A DNA stretch of 64,000 nucleotides from CAYWWY01 sp964462525 (GCA_964462525.1 CAYWWY010000002.1:62001-126000); one strand, 5' to 3'. Shown: positions 1 through 9,183, counted from the first letter of the stretch. The notes: generated by a model not told the origin, from the sequence alone. Made by a program: numbers and translations.

Positions 1-844
1 CGATAAGATCTCAAACGGATTGTCCCGGCTTGCTGAATCAGATCCGACCTTTTCCTGGGAACATGATCCAGAAACAAGTGAGACGGTCATATCTGGTGTT
101 GGTTCGGTCCATTTGGATGTAATGATTGAACGACTCAAACGATTGTTCAAAGTTGAAGTGGATGTGGGTAAGCCCAAGATCGCATATCGTGAAACGGTAC
201 GCGCAAACGCAGAAACTGAATACAAGCATAAGAAGCAAACAGGTGGACATGGACAGTATGGCCACGTAAAAATCCGAGTCTACCCAAAAGAACGAGGGTC
301 TGGATTCGAGTTTGCAGAAACCATCTTTGGGGGATCGGTTCCCAACAACTATATCCCTTCGGTTGAAAAAGGGATTAAGGAAGGCCTAAAAAAAGGGGTT
401 CTCGCAGGATTTCCCGTCGTGGATATAAAAGTGGAATTGTATGATGGTTCCTACCACGAAGTTGATTCATCAGATATGGCCTTTCAAATCGCCGGAATCC
501 AAGCACTAAAAAAAGGGATGGAACTATCCAAACCAGTACTGTTGGAACCCATTATGGAAGTAGAAGTGTTTGTCCCGGATGAGAATGCTGGCGACGTGAT
601 GGGAGAGATCACGTCGCGCAGAGGACGTCCCCTCGGCATGGAAGCAGGAAGTCGTGGTTATCAAATGGTTAAGGCCAAAGTCCCCTTTTCTGAGATGCTC
701 GAGTTTCCGAATAAGCTAAGCTCCATCACCAGCGGAAAGGGGTATTTCACGATGAAGTTCAGTGAATATTCGGAAGTACCTTCCAACATTCAAGATCAGA
801 TCATCCTTGAGCGTAAGCGCGCGTTGGAAGAAGCGAATAAATAA
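1..844 (+). CDS. Elongation factor G-type translational GTPase, C-terminal part (5' truncated by window edge)
   Basis: This is the C-terminal part (about 280 residues) of an EF-G family GTPase, open in frame from base 2. What remains matches domains III to V: the SGVGSVHLDV strand of domain III, the domain IV signature KQTGGHGQYGHV, and domain V with EVFVPDENAGDVMGEITSRR. The His in GGHGQYG, where canonical translocase EF-G usually has GGRGQYG, favours the EF-G2 or EF-G-like branch that many bacteria carry beside true fusA. EF-G proteins act on the ribosome in translocation or recycling; which role this paralogue has cannot be told. The G domain lies outside the window, so GTPase motifs cannot be checked. 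The frame ends at a TAA, followed by 71 bp before the next start. Confidence 0.9.
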   Translation, partial: DKISNGLSRLAESDPTFSWEHDPETSETVISGVGSVHLDVMIERLKRLFKVEVDVGKPKIAYRETVRANAETEYKHKKQTGGHGQYGHVKIRVYPKERGSGFEFAETIFGGSVPNNYIPSVEKGIKEGLKKGVLAGFPVVDIKVELYDGSYHEVDSSDMAFQIAGIQALKKGMELSKPVLLEPIMEVEVFVPDENAGDVMGEITSRRGRPLGMEAGSRGYQMVKAKVPFSEMLEFPNKLSSITSGKGYFTMKFSEYSEVPSNIQDQIILERKRALEEANK

Positions 845-889
845 GTAAGACGGACCAACTACCCAATTCATCGAGAAAAAGGAGCCGAT

Positions 890-919
890 TTGGGAAAGAA
901 AGGAATAGTCGCTCCATGA
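890..919 (+). other. Possible 9-codon leader minicistron overlapping the lptFG-lptD start
   Basis: A purine-rich AAAAAGGAG (876-884) lies 5 nt before a TTG at 890, which opens a 9-codon frame (read LGKKGIVAP, or MGKKGIVAP if TTG initiates). Its TGA overlaps the ATG of the next gene as ATGA (916-919). The downstream gene's own Shine-Dalgarno, AAAGGA at 899-904, is less well spaced at 11 nt. The arrangement could couple translation or could be chance. There is no protein-level support beyond the layout. Confidence 0.25.
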
Positions 920-3900
920 GAAGCATTCGCACACTGAGCCGCTATATCATGAAAACGTCAATCCTTCCTTTTTTGGTAGGCGTGGGGGGGTTTATCGTAT
1001 TTGTTAGCGTTCAAACCTTATATTTTCTCTCCGAGGAGATTATCCAGTATCAGGTTTCCATCTGGAGACTGTTTGAGCTGCTATACTATAAACTCCCTTT
1101 TTTTGCTGCGATGGGAATCCCTGTTGGGGTATTGCTTTCAATTCTGTGGTTGATTTCCCAATTGGGTATGAATAATGAACTCATGGCACTACAAGTCCAT
1201 GGGATCTCTTTTAAGAAAATCGTTATTCCTTTTCTTCTTCTGGGAATGATATTTTCACTGTTCAGTTTTCTACTAAGCGATTTTCTTGTTCCCGATTTTA
1301 ACCATAAAGCCAACCAAACACTGATCCAGCATGTGTACAGACGGCCAGAGTTAACAATCCAAACAAACCAATTCCTTCATGTTGGAGATAGCCGATATTT
1401 TTATGTCAAACGCTTCTTGACCGACACCAATGTGTTCGAAGAGGTGTTGATCTATGATCTGGGTTCAAGAGACATGAAGGTGTTTCAAGCACAGAAAGCT
1501 GTTAAGGATGATGCTACCGGGCTTTGGAAGCTAGTGGACGGCCGCTTGTTCACATTGGATACTCAGGGATTGATGAAGCTGGATTCCAGTTTCGAAGAGA
1601 TGGAAATCGAGCTTACTCAAGATATTGACGAGTTCATTAGAAGCACAGCGAAATCAGCCCAGGATATGACCTCAAAAGAGCTTACAGAGAGGATTTCGTC
1701 CTTCGGACGGATGGGGTTGAGAACTGAGAGTTACGAAGTCGAACTCCTGGGACGGTACGCCAATTCCCTCGGACCTTTGATCATCGCCTTAATCGGAGTG
1801 CCCGTTTCATTGTTGTTTAATATACGAAGCAAATCATGGAGTGTAATCATCACCTTTATTCTGATTGTTTTTTACCAAGGAAGTGGAGCTTGGCTATCTG
1901 CAATGGGGAAAGAGGGACTTCTTTCCCCGGTGTGGGCTACATGGAGTCCGAACCTCGTTTTTTCTACTGTCGGAATTATCCTCTTCGCGCTTTTAGATAC
2001 AAAGATCATGTACCGATTCAAAGAATTCTTTTCTCGGCTTCTTCATTTTTCTACGATGGTCTTCGTTCTTTCTGTTTTGGGTTTTTTTTTCTTCTCGGGT
2101 AGCTTGATTGCTGCAGAAATCCCGGTACCTATACCGAATCCAACATCCCTTACTCCACCACAAGCTTTTGATGCCAAAGTGGAAGCCGATCAAGTTAGAA
2201 TGGATGGCAAGAAAGGCTTGATCATCTTGGAAGGCGACGTTCGAATCGCCTTCGAGGAATTTGTGCTTCGCGCCCCTTGGGTATGGCTATACCTTGACGA
2301 ATCCGGATTGGTCGACTACTTGGTCGCAGAGAGTTCTATTGAAGAAAAGGTTCAGTTAATCCGCGAAAAAGATGTATACACCGCAAATTCGATAAAAATG
2401 TATGTCGAGAACAATGCGACTTTTCTGTACAGCCTGAGAGGAAAGACAACATCTAAGAATAAAGCGGGCCGTGATCAGAACATCTATATTTTTGGAGAAC
2501 AAAGTCGGGGAAAAACGATGTATGAGGAAGAAATCATGGAAATCCATGGTGGATATATCACTACTTGTGACTATCATGAAAAGCCCCACTATCGGTTCCA
2601 AGCAGATTACATTGTCATCAAATCCGGAATGGACATGATCGCCTACGATTTAGTCCTCTATATTTTCGATATCCCTGTTCTTCCATATCCGATCTTTTTT
2701 ATGGCTCTGGACCGGACAGTCCAACCCATCGAAAATACATTTTCGTATGGAGCAGAAGAAGGATGGAAGGCATATTTGCGATTTAATTATCTTGCAACGA
2801 ATAACGAAGTTGGATCCCTATTCATCGAATCCATTGAGAAAGGTCGGAATAGTGGAACGAGAATCGGGATAGATAACACCTTCCGACTGCCCGGTGATAC
2901 TGTTGTATCACTTTCCATGAGGCAAAAAGCCAGTGAGTCGTTGGCTGATCAGCATGGAGAAATCAAGTTCAACGTCTTAACGAAAGCAATTGATCCGTTT
3001 CAGTTTATGTTTTACTATAATACCAATAATGTTTTGGAAGATTGGCAGCTCAAGAACCGCAATACCGAAACGGGGATTCGGATCACAGGTCCCTTTTTCG
3101 AACAGAGATTTACACTTGAAGCTTTTCGGAAAGAACTCCGTACTCCAACCATTGGAACCAACACGTATCGTTTGCCTTCTTTCACATTGTCCAGTCATAC
3201 CTATTCAATCGGTCCTGATTTCTATCCGATTAAATTGCGATTGGACCGATTCATCTTTACCGCTGAAACGACAACACCTGCAACCGCTGCTATGGATGAA
3301 GTAGTTCAAGATCTAGATTATATCCTTCGCACAGGATGGCGCTTCGATATGCCGGAAATCGCTTTGGGCGGAAATCAGATTCTTGCGCCATATTGGTCCG
3401 TTATTGATATGCGTTTCGAGCATAAAGATGATGATTTTTCCAACGAGTTCAAAATTGACAACACATTGCCCTTTCGAAAATTGGATTACCGGATCGGAAC
3501 CAATGATATCGTCTTTCAGACTGGATATACCATGAGGGTGGGGTACCTAAGATCGATCCAAGATGATGTGGGATGGAGATACTCAGAAGCGGTTGATACG
3601 ACTCTCGACCTGAACTTCGGTCTATGGAAAACCAAGTTTACGCACAACTTCCTCTTTGTGAAAGGGGAAAACCTTGCTCCGTTTTCGCATAATCGAGAAA
3701 CGAATGTGCTGAAGCTTTCAAGCTCTATCTCAATTCCTTTTATCGGAACCCAACTAGGGATTTCAACTTCGTACGACTTCATTAAAAAAGAGGATCAGCT
3801 TGCCAACCCAGTAATTACCACTCGCTCGAACTGGAAATTGTTTTCGTATGATTTATCCGCAAATACAGATAGTACTTGGGATCTACGGAACGAACGAATC

Positions 3901-4443
3901 GACAGCACAAACTACAGTTTTGGCATTCGAAGTCAGGATTTTCGATACTCAGTCGATTTTCTCGCACGATACCACTTGGATCAGCCGGTCGATAAAATCG
4001 TAAATAAACTGAACTTCTCGTTGGGGAGTTTTGGTAAGATGAAGAGCTTAACATCGGATTCGGAATTCCATTTTGTCCCGAAAGACCAGAGCTTTCCCTT
4101 CATAAGCAATCGGCTTTCGGCCAGATTTGAGGATTTCACCTTAGGGCTGAGAACTACCTTTCGTGAACCTCGGTTAACAATGGCATTTACAGGGGCATTT
4201 CCCGGTCTGGATATGGATCTCGGAGCAACCTTCAATACTAAGACGTCTGAATTTCTCAATCTTTCATTGGGACTGAAATGGGACCTTCACTGTTGGGTTA
4301 ATGAGACTTCCATCTCATTTAAGCAAATTGATGGGGGGTTGGAATTGGATAAGATATCAACTTCTTTTCATATAAAGGCGTTCCCCGAAAAGTTTGTCAA
4401 ATTCAATCCGAAAGATATGGAGTTTGACTTTTCCATCTTCTAA
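916..4443 (+). CDS. Fused LptF/LptG-type permease and LptD/OstA-type outer-membrane protein
   Basis: One uninterrupted 1175-residue frame holds what are normally two proteins. Residues 1-370 look like an LptF/LptG (YjgP/YjgQ) permease: hydrophobic segments near 14-36, 60-80 and 102-126, a soluble beta-rich stretch to about 270, then three more segments to about 365. Residues 378-400 (MVFVLSVLGFFFF to AAE) resemble a signal peptide. After them comes an OstA/LptA-like stretch (VEADQVRMDGKKGLIILEGD) and about 600 residues of beta-strand-rich LptD-like barrel ending in Phe, as outer-membrane barrels often do. LptF/G lies in the inner membrane and extracts lipid for export; LptD inserts it at the outer membrane. 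A single chain serving both membranes would probably need cleavage after AAE. A T9 run (2082-2090) encodes the FFFF at the junction. The gene converges on the ROK kinase with a 4-bp overlap of 3' ends. Confidence 0.8.
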   Translation: MRSIRTLSRYIMKTSILPFLVGVGGFIVFVSVQTLYFLSEEIIQYQVSIWRLFELLYYKLPFFAAMGIPVGVLLSILWLISQLGMNNELMALQVHGISFKKIVIPFLLLGMIFSLFSFLLSDFLVPDFNHKANQTLIQHVYRRPELTIQTNQFLHVGDSRYFYVKRFLTDTNVFEEVLIYDLGSRDMKVFQAQKAVKDDATGLWKLVDGRLFTLDTQGLMKLDSSFEEMEIELTQDIDEFIRSTAKSAQDMTSKELTERISSFGRMGLRTESYEVELLGRYANSLGPLIIALIGVPVSLLFNIRSKSWSVIITFILIVFYQGSGAWLSAMGKEGLLSPVWATWSPNLVFSTVGIILFALLDTKIMYRFKEFFSRLLHFSTMVFVLSVLGFFFFSGSLIAAEIPVPIPNPTSLTPPQAFDAKVEADQVRMDGKKGLIILEGDVRIAFEEFVLRAPWVWLYLDESGLVDYLVAESSIEEKVQLIREKDVYTANSIKMYVENNATFLYSLRGKTTSKNKAGRDQNIYIFGEQSRGKTMYEEEIMEIHGGYITTCDYHEKPHYRFQADYIVIKSGMDMIAYDLVLYIFDIPVLPYPIFFMALDRTVQPIENTFSYGAEEGWKAYLRFNYLATNNEVGSLFIESIEKGRNSGTRIGIDNTFRLPGDTVVSLSMRQKASESLADQHGEIKFNVLTKAIDPFQFMFYYNTNNVLEDWQLKNRNTETGIRITGPFFEQRFTLEAFRKELRTPTIGTNTYRLPSFTLSSHTYSIGPDFYPIKLRLDRFIFTAETTTPATAAMDEVVQDLDYILRTGWRFDMPEIALGGNQILAPYWSVIDMRFEHKDDDFSNEFKIDNTLPFRKLDYRIGTNDIVFQTGYTMRVGYLRSIQDDVGWRYSEAVDTTLDLNFGLWKTKFTHNFLFVKGENLAPFSHNRETNVLKLSSSISIPFIGTQLGISTSYDFIKKEDQLANPVITTRSNWKLFSYDLSANTDSTWDLRNERIDSTNYSFGIRSQDFRYSVDFLARYHLDQPVDKIVNKLNFSLGSFGKMKSLTSDSEFHFVPKDQSFPFISNRLSARFEDFTLGLRTTFREPRLTMAFTGAFPGLDMDLGATFNTKTSEFLNLSLGLKWDLHCWVNETSISFKQIDGGLELDKISTSFHIKAFPEKFVKFNPKDMEFDFSIF
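2082..2090 (+). repeat. T9 homopolymer at the LptF/G-LptD junction
   Basis: Nine consecutive T encode the phenylalanines of the internal signal-peptide-like segment. One extra T would bring an in-frame TAG at 2100-2102 into use and end the protein right after the permease part. The tract is therefore a possible slippage site, and also a possible sequencing-error site. Confidence 0.6.
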
Positions 4444-5393
4444 GATTCCCCCATAAGTGCCAAAGCATACGCCCCATAAAGACAAGCGTCATCTTTCAGC
4501 GCGCTTAATTCGATTTTAACCTTTTCCATTATCCGAAGGATCGCATAGCTTTGGGCATGGGTTATAATTTTGGGAAGGAGATATGGACCCACAGCCTCCA
4601 TAATACCTCCCCCGAAAATAACGATTTCTGGATCCAAAAGATTAACGATTGAGGCGGTTCCGATTCCAAGATATTGTGACACGCGTTCCATAATATCCAC
4701 AGTAAGCATATCTTTCTCTTCTAAAGCTCGTTTCAGCATTGAACTTTTCAGGATGAATTGATCGGTTTCTATCAAATCGGTATATACGCTCTTGCGTCCC
4801 CTTTTTGTTTGGGCGATAATCTCCTTTTGGATCGCGTTTTTTGATGTTAAGCTTTCTAAACATCCTCGTGCGCCACAACCACAATAAGGACCATCACTTG
4901 AGACAATAATATGGCCCACTTCCCCAGCGCCTCCGGTAGCCCCCTGATAGATTTGATTATTAAGAACGATTCCGCCCCCAACGCCTGTGCCAACAAAGAT
5001 TCCAATCAGATTCTGACAGTTTTTTCCGGCTCCATACCGCCATTCTCCCAACATACTAAGATTGGCATCATTATCAACAAAGCACCGCACACCATAGTGT
5101 TCCTGGATTTTCTTCTGGAGCGGATATTCTTTCCAGGGCATGTTTGGAGCAAACACGACGACCCCGTCTCGTACAACCCCTGGCACACCAATACTGATTG
5201 CCTGAACAGGGGAGCCCTCTTCGGTCCATAATTGATCAATGACTCTCGTCAATTGACGAAAAGCGGCTTCGTCTCCCTTTCTTGTTTTGGTTCCTTTTTT
5301 TTCGCGTGCCTCGATCCTCCCCTTTTGATCGAATTTGGCGCCCAGAATCTTCGTTCCACCAATATCAACCGCAATGACACTGTTCGCTTCCAT
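4440..5393 (-). CDS. ROK-family sugar kinase (glucokinase-like)
   Basis: A 317-residue ROK protein that probably phosphorylates glucose or a related hexose with ATP in the cytoplasm. Visible motifs are the N-terminal phosphate loop DIGGTKILGAKF, the acid-base region FVDNDANLS, the second phosphate motif GTGVGGGIV, GEVGH, and the zinc motif CGCGARGCLE. There is no N-terminal helix-turn-helix, which argues for a kinase over a ROK repressor. The ATG follows AGGAGG with good spacing. It is the last gene of the disA-to-fliP run, 21 bp after fliP, where flagellar clusters would more often continue with fliQ and fliR. Substrate specificity (glucose, N-acetylmannosamine, fructose) cannot be read from the sequence. 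Confidence 0.88.
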   Translation of the reverse strand: MEANSVIAVDIGGTKILGAKFDQKGRIEAREKKGTKTRKGDEAAFRQLTRVIDQLWTEEGSPVQAISIGVPGVVRDGVVVFAPNMPWKEYPLQKKIQEHYGVRCFVDNDANLSMLGEWRYGAGKNCQNLIGIFVGTGVGGGIVLNNQIYQGATGGAGEVGHIIVSSDGPYCGCGARGCLESLTSKNAIQKEIIAQTKRGRKSVYTDLIETDQFILKSSMLKRALEEKDMLTVDIMERVSQYLGIGTASIVNLLDPEIVIFGGGIMEAVGPYLLPKIITHAQSYAILRIMEKVKIELSALKDDACLYGAYALALMGES

Positions 5394-5414
5394 GGCACCC
5401 GCTCCCTCCTTTTT

Positions 5415-6236
5415 CTAAAAACTTCGCAAGAGTCCGCCAACGAGAATATCCCAACCATTAATCATAACAAAAAGAAGGAGTTTGAATGGCATTGAGATTA
5501 GAACTGGCGGGATCATGATCATACCCATCGCTAATAGAATGCTTGCAGTCAACATATCAATCAATATAAACGGAACAAATAGAAGAATCCCCATCTTAAA
5601 TGCAATTTCCAATTCTCCAATAATAAACGCTGGAATTATGATGGCTAAATCCGCATCATCGATTTCAGCAACAGGAGCTCTGCCCGTGTTTGCTAACAGC
5701 ATATCAACATTATCTTCATTCCGGTGGATTTTTAGTTGCTGTACCATAAAGCGCTTCATCGTGGTTCCGATTCGATCGAACATCTCCTCATATGCGATTT
5801 CCTGGTTCATATACGGCACCATCCCCTGATTCCAAATCTCTGTGATTTGGGGTTCCATAATAAAGAAAGTAAGGAAAAGAGAAAGCGCTACAATCACCTG
5901 ATTTGGAGGAGCGGTTCGAGTGCCTAACGCATTCCGGAGCATAGAGAAGACAACAACAATCCGGGTAAACGATGTCACCATCATAATAATGGCGGGAGCA
6001 AGGACCAAAATCGTGATCAAGAGGAGAATTTCAATAGTCACTACGAGATCACTTGGATCTTCACTTACACCAATACCGAATTGAAGACTGGGTAATGGAA
6101 CTACTGTTTCTTGGGGGAAAAAAGAAAGAGAAATAAAAGCAAGAAGAAGGATTACCAAAATCCTCTGCTTCAATCGAATCCTTGTTCTAAAGGGGCGTTC
6201 AGATAGAGAAGATCGATGCAAAGGGGGCGGCATCAT
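5415..6236 (-). CDS. fliP: Flagellar type III export protein FliP
   Basis: FliP is a membrane component of the flagellar export gate. The signature RNALGTRTAPPNQVIVALSL, a membrane segment rich in ILV (VVTIEILLLITILVLAPAIIMM) and the C-terminal hydrophobic pair around IDMLTASILLAMGMIMIPP are all present. I chose ATG 6236 because GAGGAG lies 8 nt upstream; a GTG at 6251 overlapping the fliO stop is the alternative. From 6236 the protein has 273 residues, with an Arg-rich N-terminus followed by a hydrophobic helix that may be a cleaved signal, as known for FliP. FliQ and FliR do not follow. Confidence 0.95.
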   Translation of the reverse strand: MMPPPLHRSSLSERPFRTRIRLKQRILVILLLAFISLSFFPQETVVPLPSLQFGIGVSEDPSDLVVTIEILLLITILVLAPAIIMMVTSFTRIVVVFSMLRNALGTRTAPPNQVIVALSLFLTFFIMEPQITEIWNQGMVPYMNQEIAYEEMFDRIGTTMKRFMVQQLKIHRNEDNVDMLLANTGRAPVAEIDDADLAIIIPAFIIGELEIAFKMGILLFVPFILIDMLTASILLAMGMIMIPPVLISMPFKLLLFVMINGWDILVGGLLRSF

Positions 6237-6247
6237 TAAGGGTCTCC

Positions 6248-6658
6248 TCACTCATCCATAGCATCCAATTTTTTGACCTGCTCATCGAACACTTTTCGAT
6301 TAAGTGTTGCCATAAAAGGAGATATTTTCCTCTTCTGGAATTGAAGGTTGAGCATTTCTTTATCTTCTGGATCGGTAAACCGATGGATGACAGTAATATG
6401 CCCGTTTGTTGTGCCAACCACGAAGAACTCATTGGTAAATCGAACCAGGTGTATGCTGGATAGTCGGTCTAGTGGTTGGGAGGCAAGAACGTGAAAAAAA
6501 TCTCCTTTATTCCTCGTCAGGTTGCTTTTCTTAAGCAACCAATAAACAAGAAACAAAATCCCAAATAAGAGGAGGGTCGCTATGAGAAAAGGCAGGAATG
6601 TCCCTGCCAAATCCAATCCTGCCTTTGTTGACGTCTCAGCGATTGTCTCAGTAGCCAT
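6248..6658 (-). CDS. fliO: Flagellar biosynthesis protein FliO (FliO/FliZ family)
   Basis: A 136-residue protein with one strong membrane helix (about residues 20-43, FLPFLIATLLLFGILFLVYW) followed by a basic cytoplasmic domain (LASQPLDRLSSIHLVRF, FFVVGTTNGHITVIH) typical of FliO. FliO assists assembly of the FliP ring of the export gate. Its position directly upstream of fliP supports the call, since the family is poorly conserved. The ATG overlaps the cheY stop as TAATG, implying translational coupling. Confidence 0.85.
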   Translation of the reverse strand: MATETIAETSTKAGLDLAGTFLPFLIATLLLFGILFLVYWLLKKSNLTRNKGDFFHVLASQPLDRLSSIHLVRFTNEFFVVGTTNGHITVIHRFTDPEDKEMLNLQFQKRKISPFMATLNRKVFDEQVKKLDAMDE

Positions 6659-7020
6659 TAACCCAGTACTTTGTTTAGCGCTTCAACAACTCTGGAATGT
6701 TGAAAAGGCTTTACAATGAAGTCTTTTGCTCCAGCCTGTATCGCTTCGATCACCATTGCCTGCTGACCCATCGCGCTACAAACAATCACTTTGGCGCTGC
6801 TATCATGTTCGCGGATTTTTTTTATCGCTTCAATCCCGTTCATTTCGGGCATTGTAATATCCATAGTAACAACATCCGGTTTGCTTTCGCGATACTTTTC
6901 CACCGCTTCAATCCCGTTTCCAGCTTCCCCTGCGACTTCAAACCCGTTTTTTGAAACGATGTCCTTTAAAATCATCCGCATAAATGCAGCATCATCAACA
7001 ATCAGAACTCTTCTTCCCAT
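6658..7020 (-). CDS. cheY: Chemotaxis response regulator CheY
   Basis: A single receiver domain of 120 residues. The acidic pair D9/D10, phosphoacceptor D54 (VVTMDITMPEMNG), switch Ser82 (VCSAMGQ) and Lys104 (IVKPF) are all present. After phosphorylation by CheA it binds the flagellar switch (FliM/FliN) to change rotation. The sequence, including KVIVCSAMGQQAMVIEAI, resembles Thermotoga maritima CheY closely as far as I recall it. It lies 60 bp downstream of cheA and one base overlaps fliO. No cheW sits between cheA and cheY. Confidence 0.95.
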   Translation of the reverse strand: MGRRVLIVDDAAFMRMILKDIVSKNGFEVAGEAGNGIEAVEKYRESKPDVVTMDITMPEMNGIEAIKKIREHDSSAKVIVCSAMGQQAMVIEAIQAGAKDFIVKPFQHSRVVEALNKVLG

Positions 7021-7080
7021 GTCTCTCCATCCCCCCTCGCGCTTGACTTATGGTAGTCTTTCGACAAAACCTATCCGTGT

Positions 7081-9183
7081 TTATGATCTGTCTTGGTAGC
7101 AGATTGCGCCCACTTCAAGAATCAGGGCAATGCTTCCATCACCCAAAATGGCTGCGCCACTAAACTCACGGACATCTTTCATTAGTTTTCCCATTGACTT
7201 AATAACGATATCATCTTGGCCAAGAAGCGTATCAACAACAAAACCATGTTTTTTTGCCCCAACCTTTACAATTACCACATGGATCTGGGAATACTTTTTT
7301 TCTTTGGAGAGATTGAATAGCTCTTTCAACCAAATAATTGGAATGATCTCTCCGCGGATCACAATTACTTCTCTGGATTGCACTACTTGGATTTCCGTAG
7401 TTGGTAATGTGAGAGTGCTATCAATTGAAGCGATCGGTATCGCAAAGACAAAACCGGATACTTTTATAAGCAAAGCCTGAATTATGGCTAATGTTAATGG
7501 TAATCGGATGGTTACTTTGCTCCCTCTTCCGGATTCGCTCTCTATAGTCACGTTCCCGTTTAGGTTCTCGATGCCTGTTTTGACAACATCCATACCAACC
7601 CCTCGTCCGGAAAGGGTGCTTACTTCGCTCTTGGTAGAAAACCCTGGAAGGAAAACAAACTGGTACACCTCTTCATCGGACAGAGAGAGCGCTGGTATCT
7701 CATCAATTAACCCTTTTTCAATGGCTTTCGAAAGAATAGAGTTGCGATCCAACCCTTTTCCATCATCGCTAATTTCTATCACTACGTTATTTCCTTCATG
7801 TTTGGCATTAAGATGGATCGTCCCTACTGGCGCTTTTCCCTTCTTTAGCCGTTCATCCCGACTCTCGATTCCATGATCGACTGAATTTCGTAATAGATGG
7901 ACCAAAGGTTCGCCCACCTCCTCAACAACCGTTCGATCAAGCTCCGTCTCTTTTCCGGTGATCAGTAAGTTTATTTCTTTGGATGAATCGCGAGCAAGGT
8001 CTCGAACCATTCTTGGAAAACGGTTAAAAACGTAGGAAACAGGGACCATCCTGATTTTCATCACAATATTCTGAAGATCAAGGGTAATCCGGCTCAACTG
8101 AGCCAAGCTTTCATCCACTTGCTTTATCGAGTGTTGCTTTAATGTTTCGTTGATTCTACTTCTTGAAATCACCAATTCTGCCATCAGATTCATTAGGGTA
8201 TCGAGTTTTTCGATATCAACTCGTATGGTTTGTGTGATGGTTGTAGGAACCAAGGATTGACCATTTTTCCCTTGAGCAGGTTTTTTAGCTGACTCTGCTA
8301 AACTCTGATCCGTTTTTCCGCCAAGAATCGGTTTATGGTCTGTTTCTTTTTGCCGATCATCAATGGTTAGCTTAATGATCCGAACGTTTTCAACTTCTGC
8401 AATCGATTGGATTTCCTTCACCAACTTTTCGTCAGGCAATCGAGAGGGGAAAAGAACATCCACATCGAAATCGAACTTTTCGTCTTCGATATCTTCAACA
8501 CTTGGAACAGTAAAAAGCACTTCAGAGCCAAGTTCCTCAAGACGGTGAAATACCATATACATCCGAGCGCTTTTTAGCACCGTTCCTTTATCCAGTTGGA
8601 TTTGCATGTAATAGGGGGAATACCCCTGAGAGGCTGCTGAACTTAATGCGTGTTGGATCTCCTCTGGAATGGAAAACGGGATTTCATCATAATTAAGTTC
8701 CTTTTGATCCAAGATGGGATTCTGTTCATGGACCGTTTCCTTTGTGTGCCGGGTCTGCTCCTTCGGTTCTTGCGAAACCGGAGAAGAAGAAATCTTTCCT
8801 TGAAGGATATCTTCGTAGCGATTGATCAGTTGGGAGCAATCCGTCGCTGAGTCTGTCCCTGCAGACGAAACCTCTTCCAACATCTTGCCAATGGAATCGA
8901 CTCCATCGAAGAGGGAATCCATTAACCCTGAGCTAATCACCATCTTTCGATTTCGCGCTAGTTCGAAAATACTCTCCATGAGGTGGCTCAGTTTTCCGAT
9001 GTTTTCAAACCCCATTGTGCCAGACATTCCTTTGAGGGTATGGATGGCTCGGAATATTTCATTGATCGCATCCATGTTGCCCGCTTCTTTCTCAAGCAAG
9101 AGCATCTTTTCATTGAGAATGGCCATATATTCCTTTGCTTCATCAATGAAGGTGCTGAGATACTGCTCATACTCGCTACTCAC
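7081..9183 (-). CDS. cheA: Chemotaxis histidine kinase CheA
   Basis: CheA autophosphorylates in response to chemoreceptors and passes phosphate to CheY. The GTG at 9183 follows GGAGGT by 7 nt and gives 700 residues; in-frame codons upstream overlap the promoter. Domains in order are the HPt domain with H48 (FRAIHTLKGMSGTMGF), an acidic P2-like region, dimerisation helices, the ATPase with N box (LLRNSVDHGIESRDERLKKG), G1 (DDGKGLD) and G2 (LSGRGVGMDVVK), and a C-terminal CheW-like domain. It is the first gene behind a strong extended -10 element and probably drives cheA-cheY-fliO-fliP-ROK. The usual adaptor gene cheW is missing from this cluster. Confidence 0.96.
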   Translation of the reverse strand: MSSEYEQYLSTFIDEAKEYMAILNEKMLLLEKEAGNMDAINEIFRAIHTLKGMSGTMGFENIGKLSHLMESIFELARNRKMVISSGLMDSLFDGVDSIGKMLEEVSSAGTDSATDCSQLINRYEDILQGKISSSPVSQEPKEQTRHTKETVHEQNPILDQKELNYDEIPFSIPEEIQHALSSAASQGYSPYYMQIQLDKGTVLKSARMYMVFHRLEELGSEVLFTVPSVEDIEDEKFDFDVDVLFPSRLPDEKLVKEIQSIAEVENVRIIKLTIDDRQKETDHKPILGGKTDQSLAESAKKPAQGKNGQSLVPTTITQTIRVDIEKLDTLMNLMAELVISRSRINETLKQHSIKQVDESLAQLSRITLDLQNIVMKIRMVPVSYVFNRFPRMVRDLARDSSKEINLLITGKETELDRTVVEEVGEPLVHLLRNSVDHGIESRDERLKKGKAPVGTIHLNAKHEGNNVVIEISDDGKGLDRNSILSKAIEKGLIDEIPALSLSDEEVYQFVFLPGFSTKSEVSTLSGRGVGMDVVKTGIENLNGNVTIESESGRGSKVTIRLPLTLAIIQALLIKVSGFVFAIPIASIDSTLTLPTTEIQVVQSREVIVIRGEIIPIIWLKELFNLSKEKKYSQIHVVIVKVGAKKHGFVVDTLLGQDDIVIKSMGKLMKDVREFSGAAILGDGSIALILEVGAICYQDRS

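Noticed and set aside
4440..5393. ROK protein as a transcriptional repressor
   Set aside because: There is no N-terminal helix-turn-helix; the protein starts directly at the DIGGTK kinase motif.
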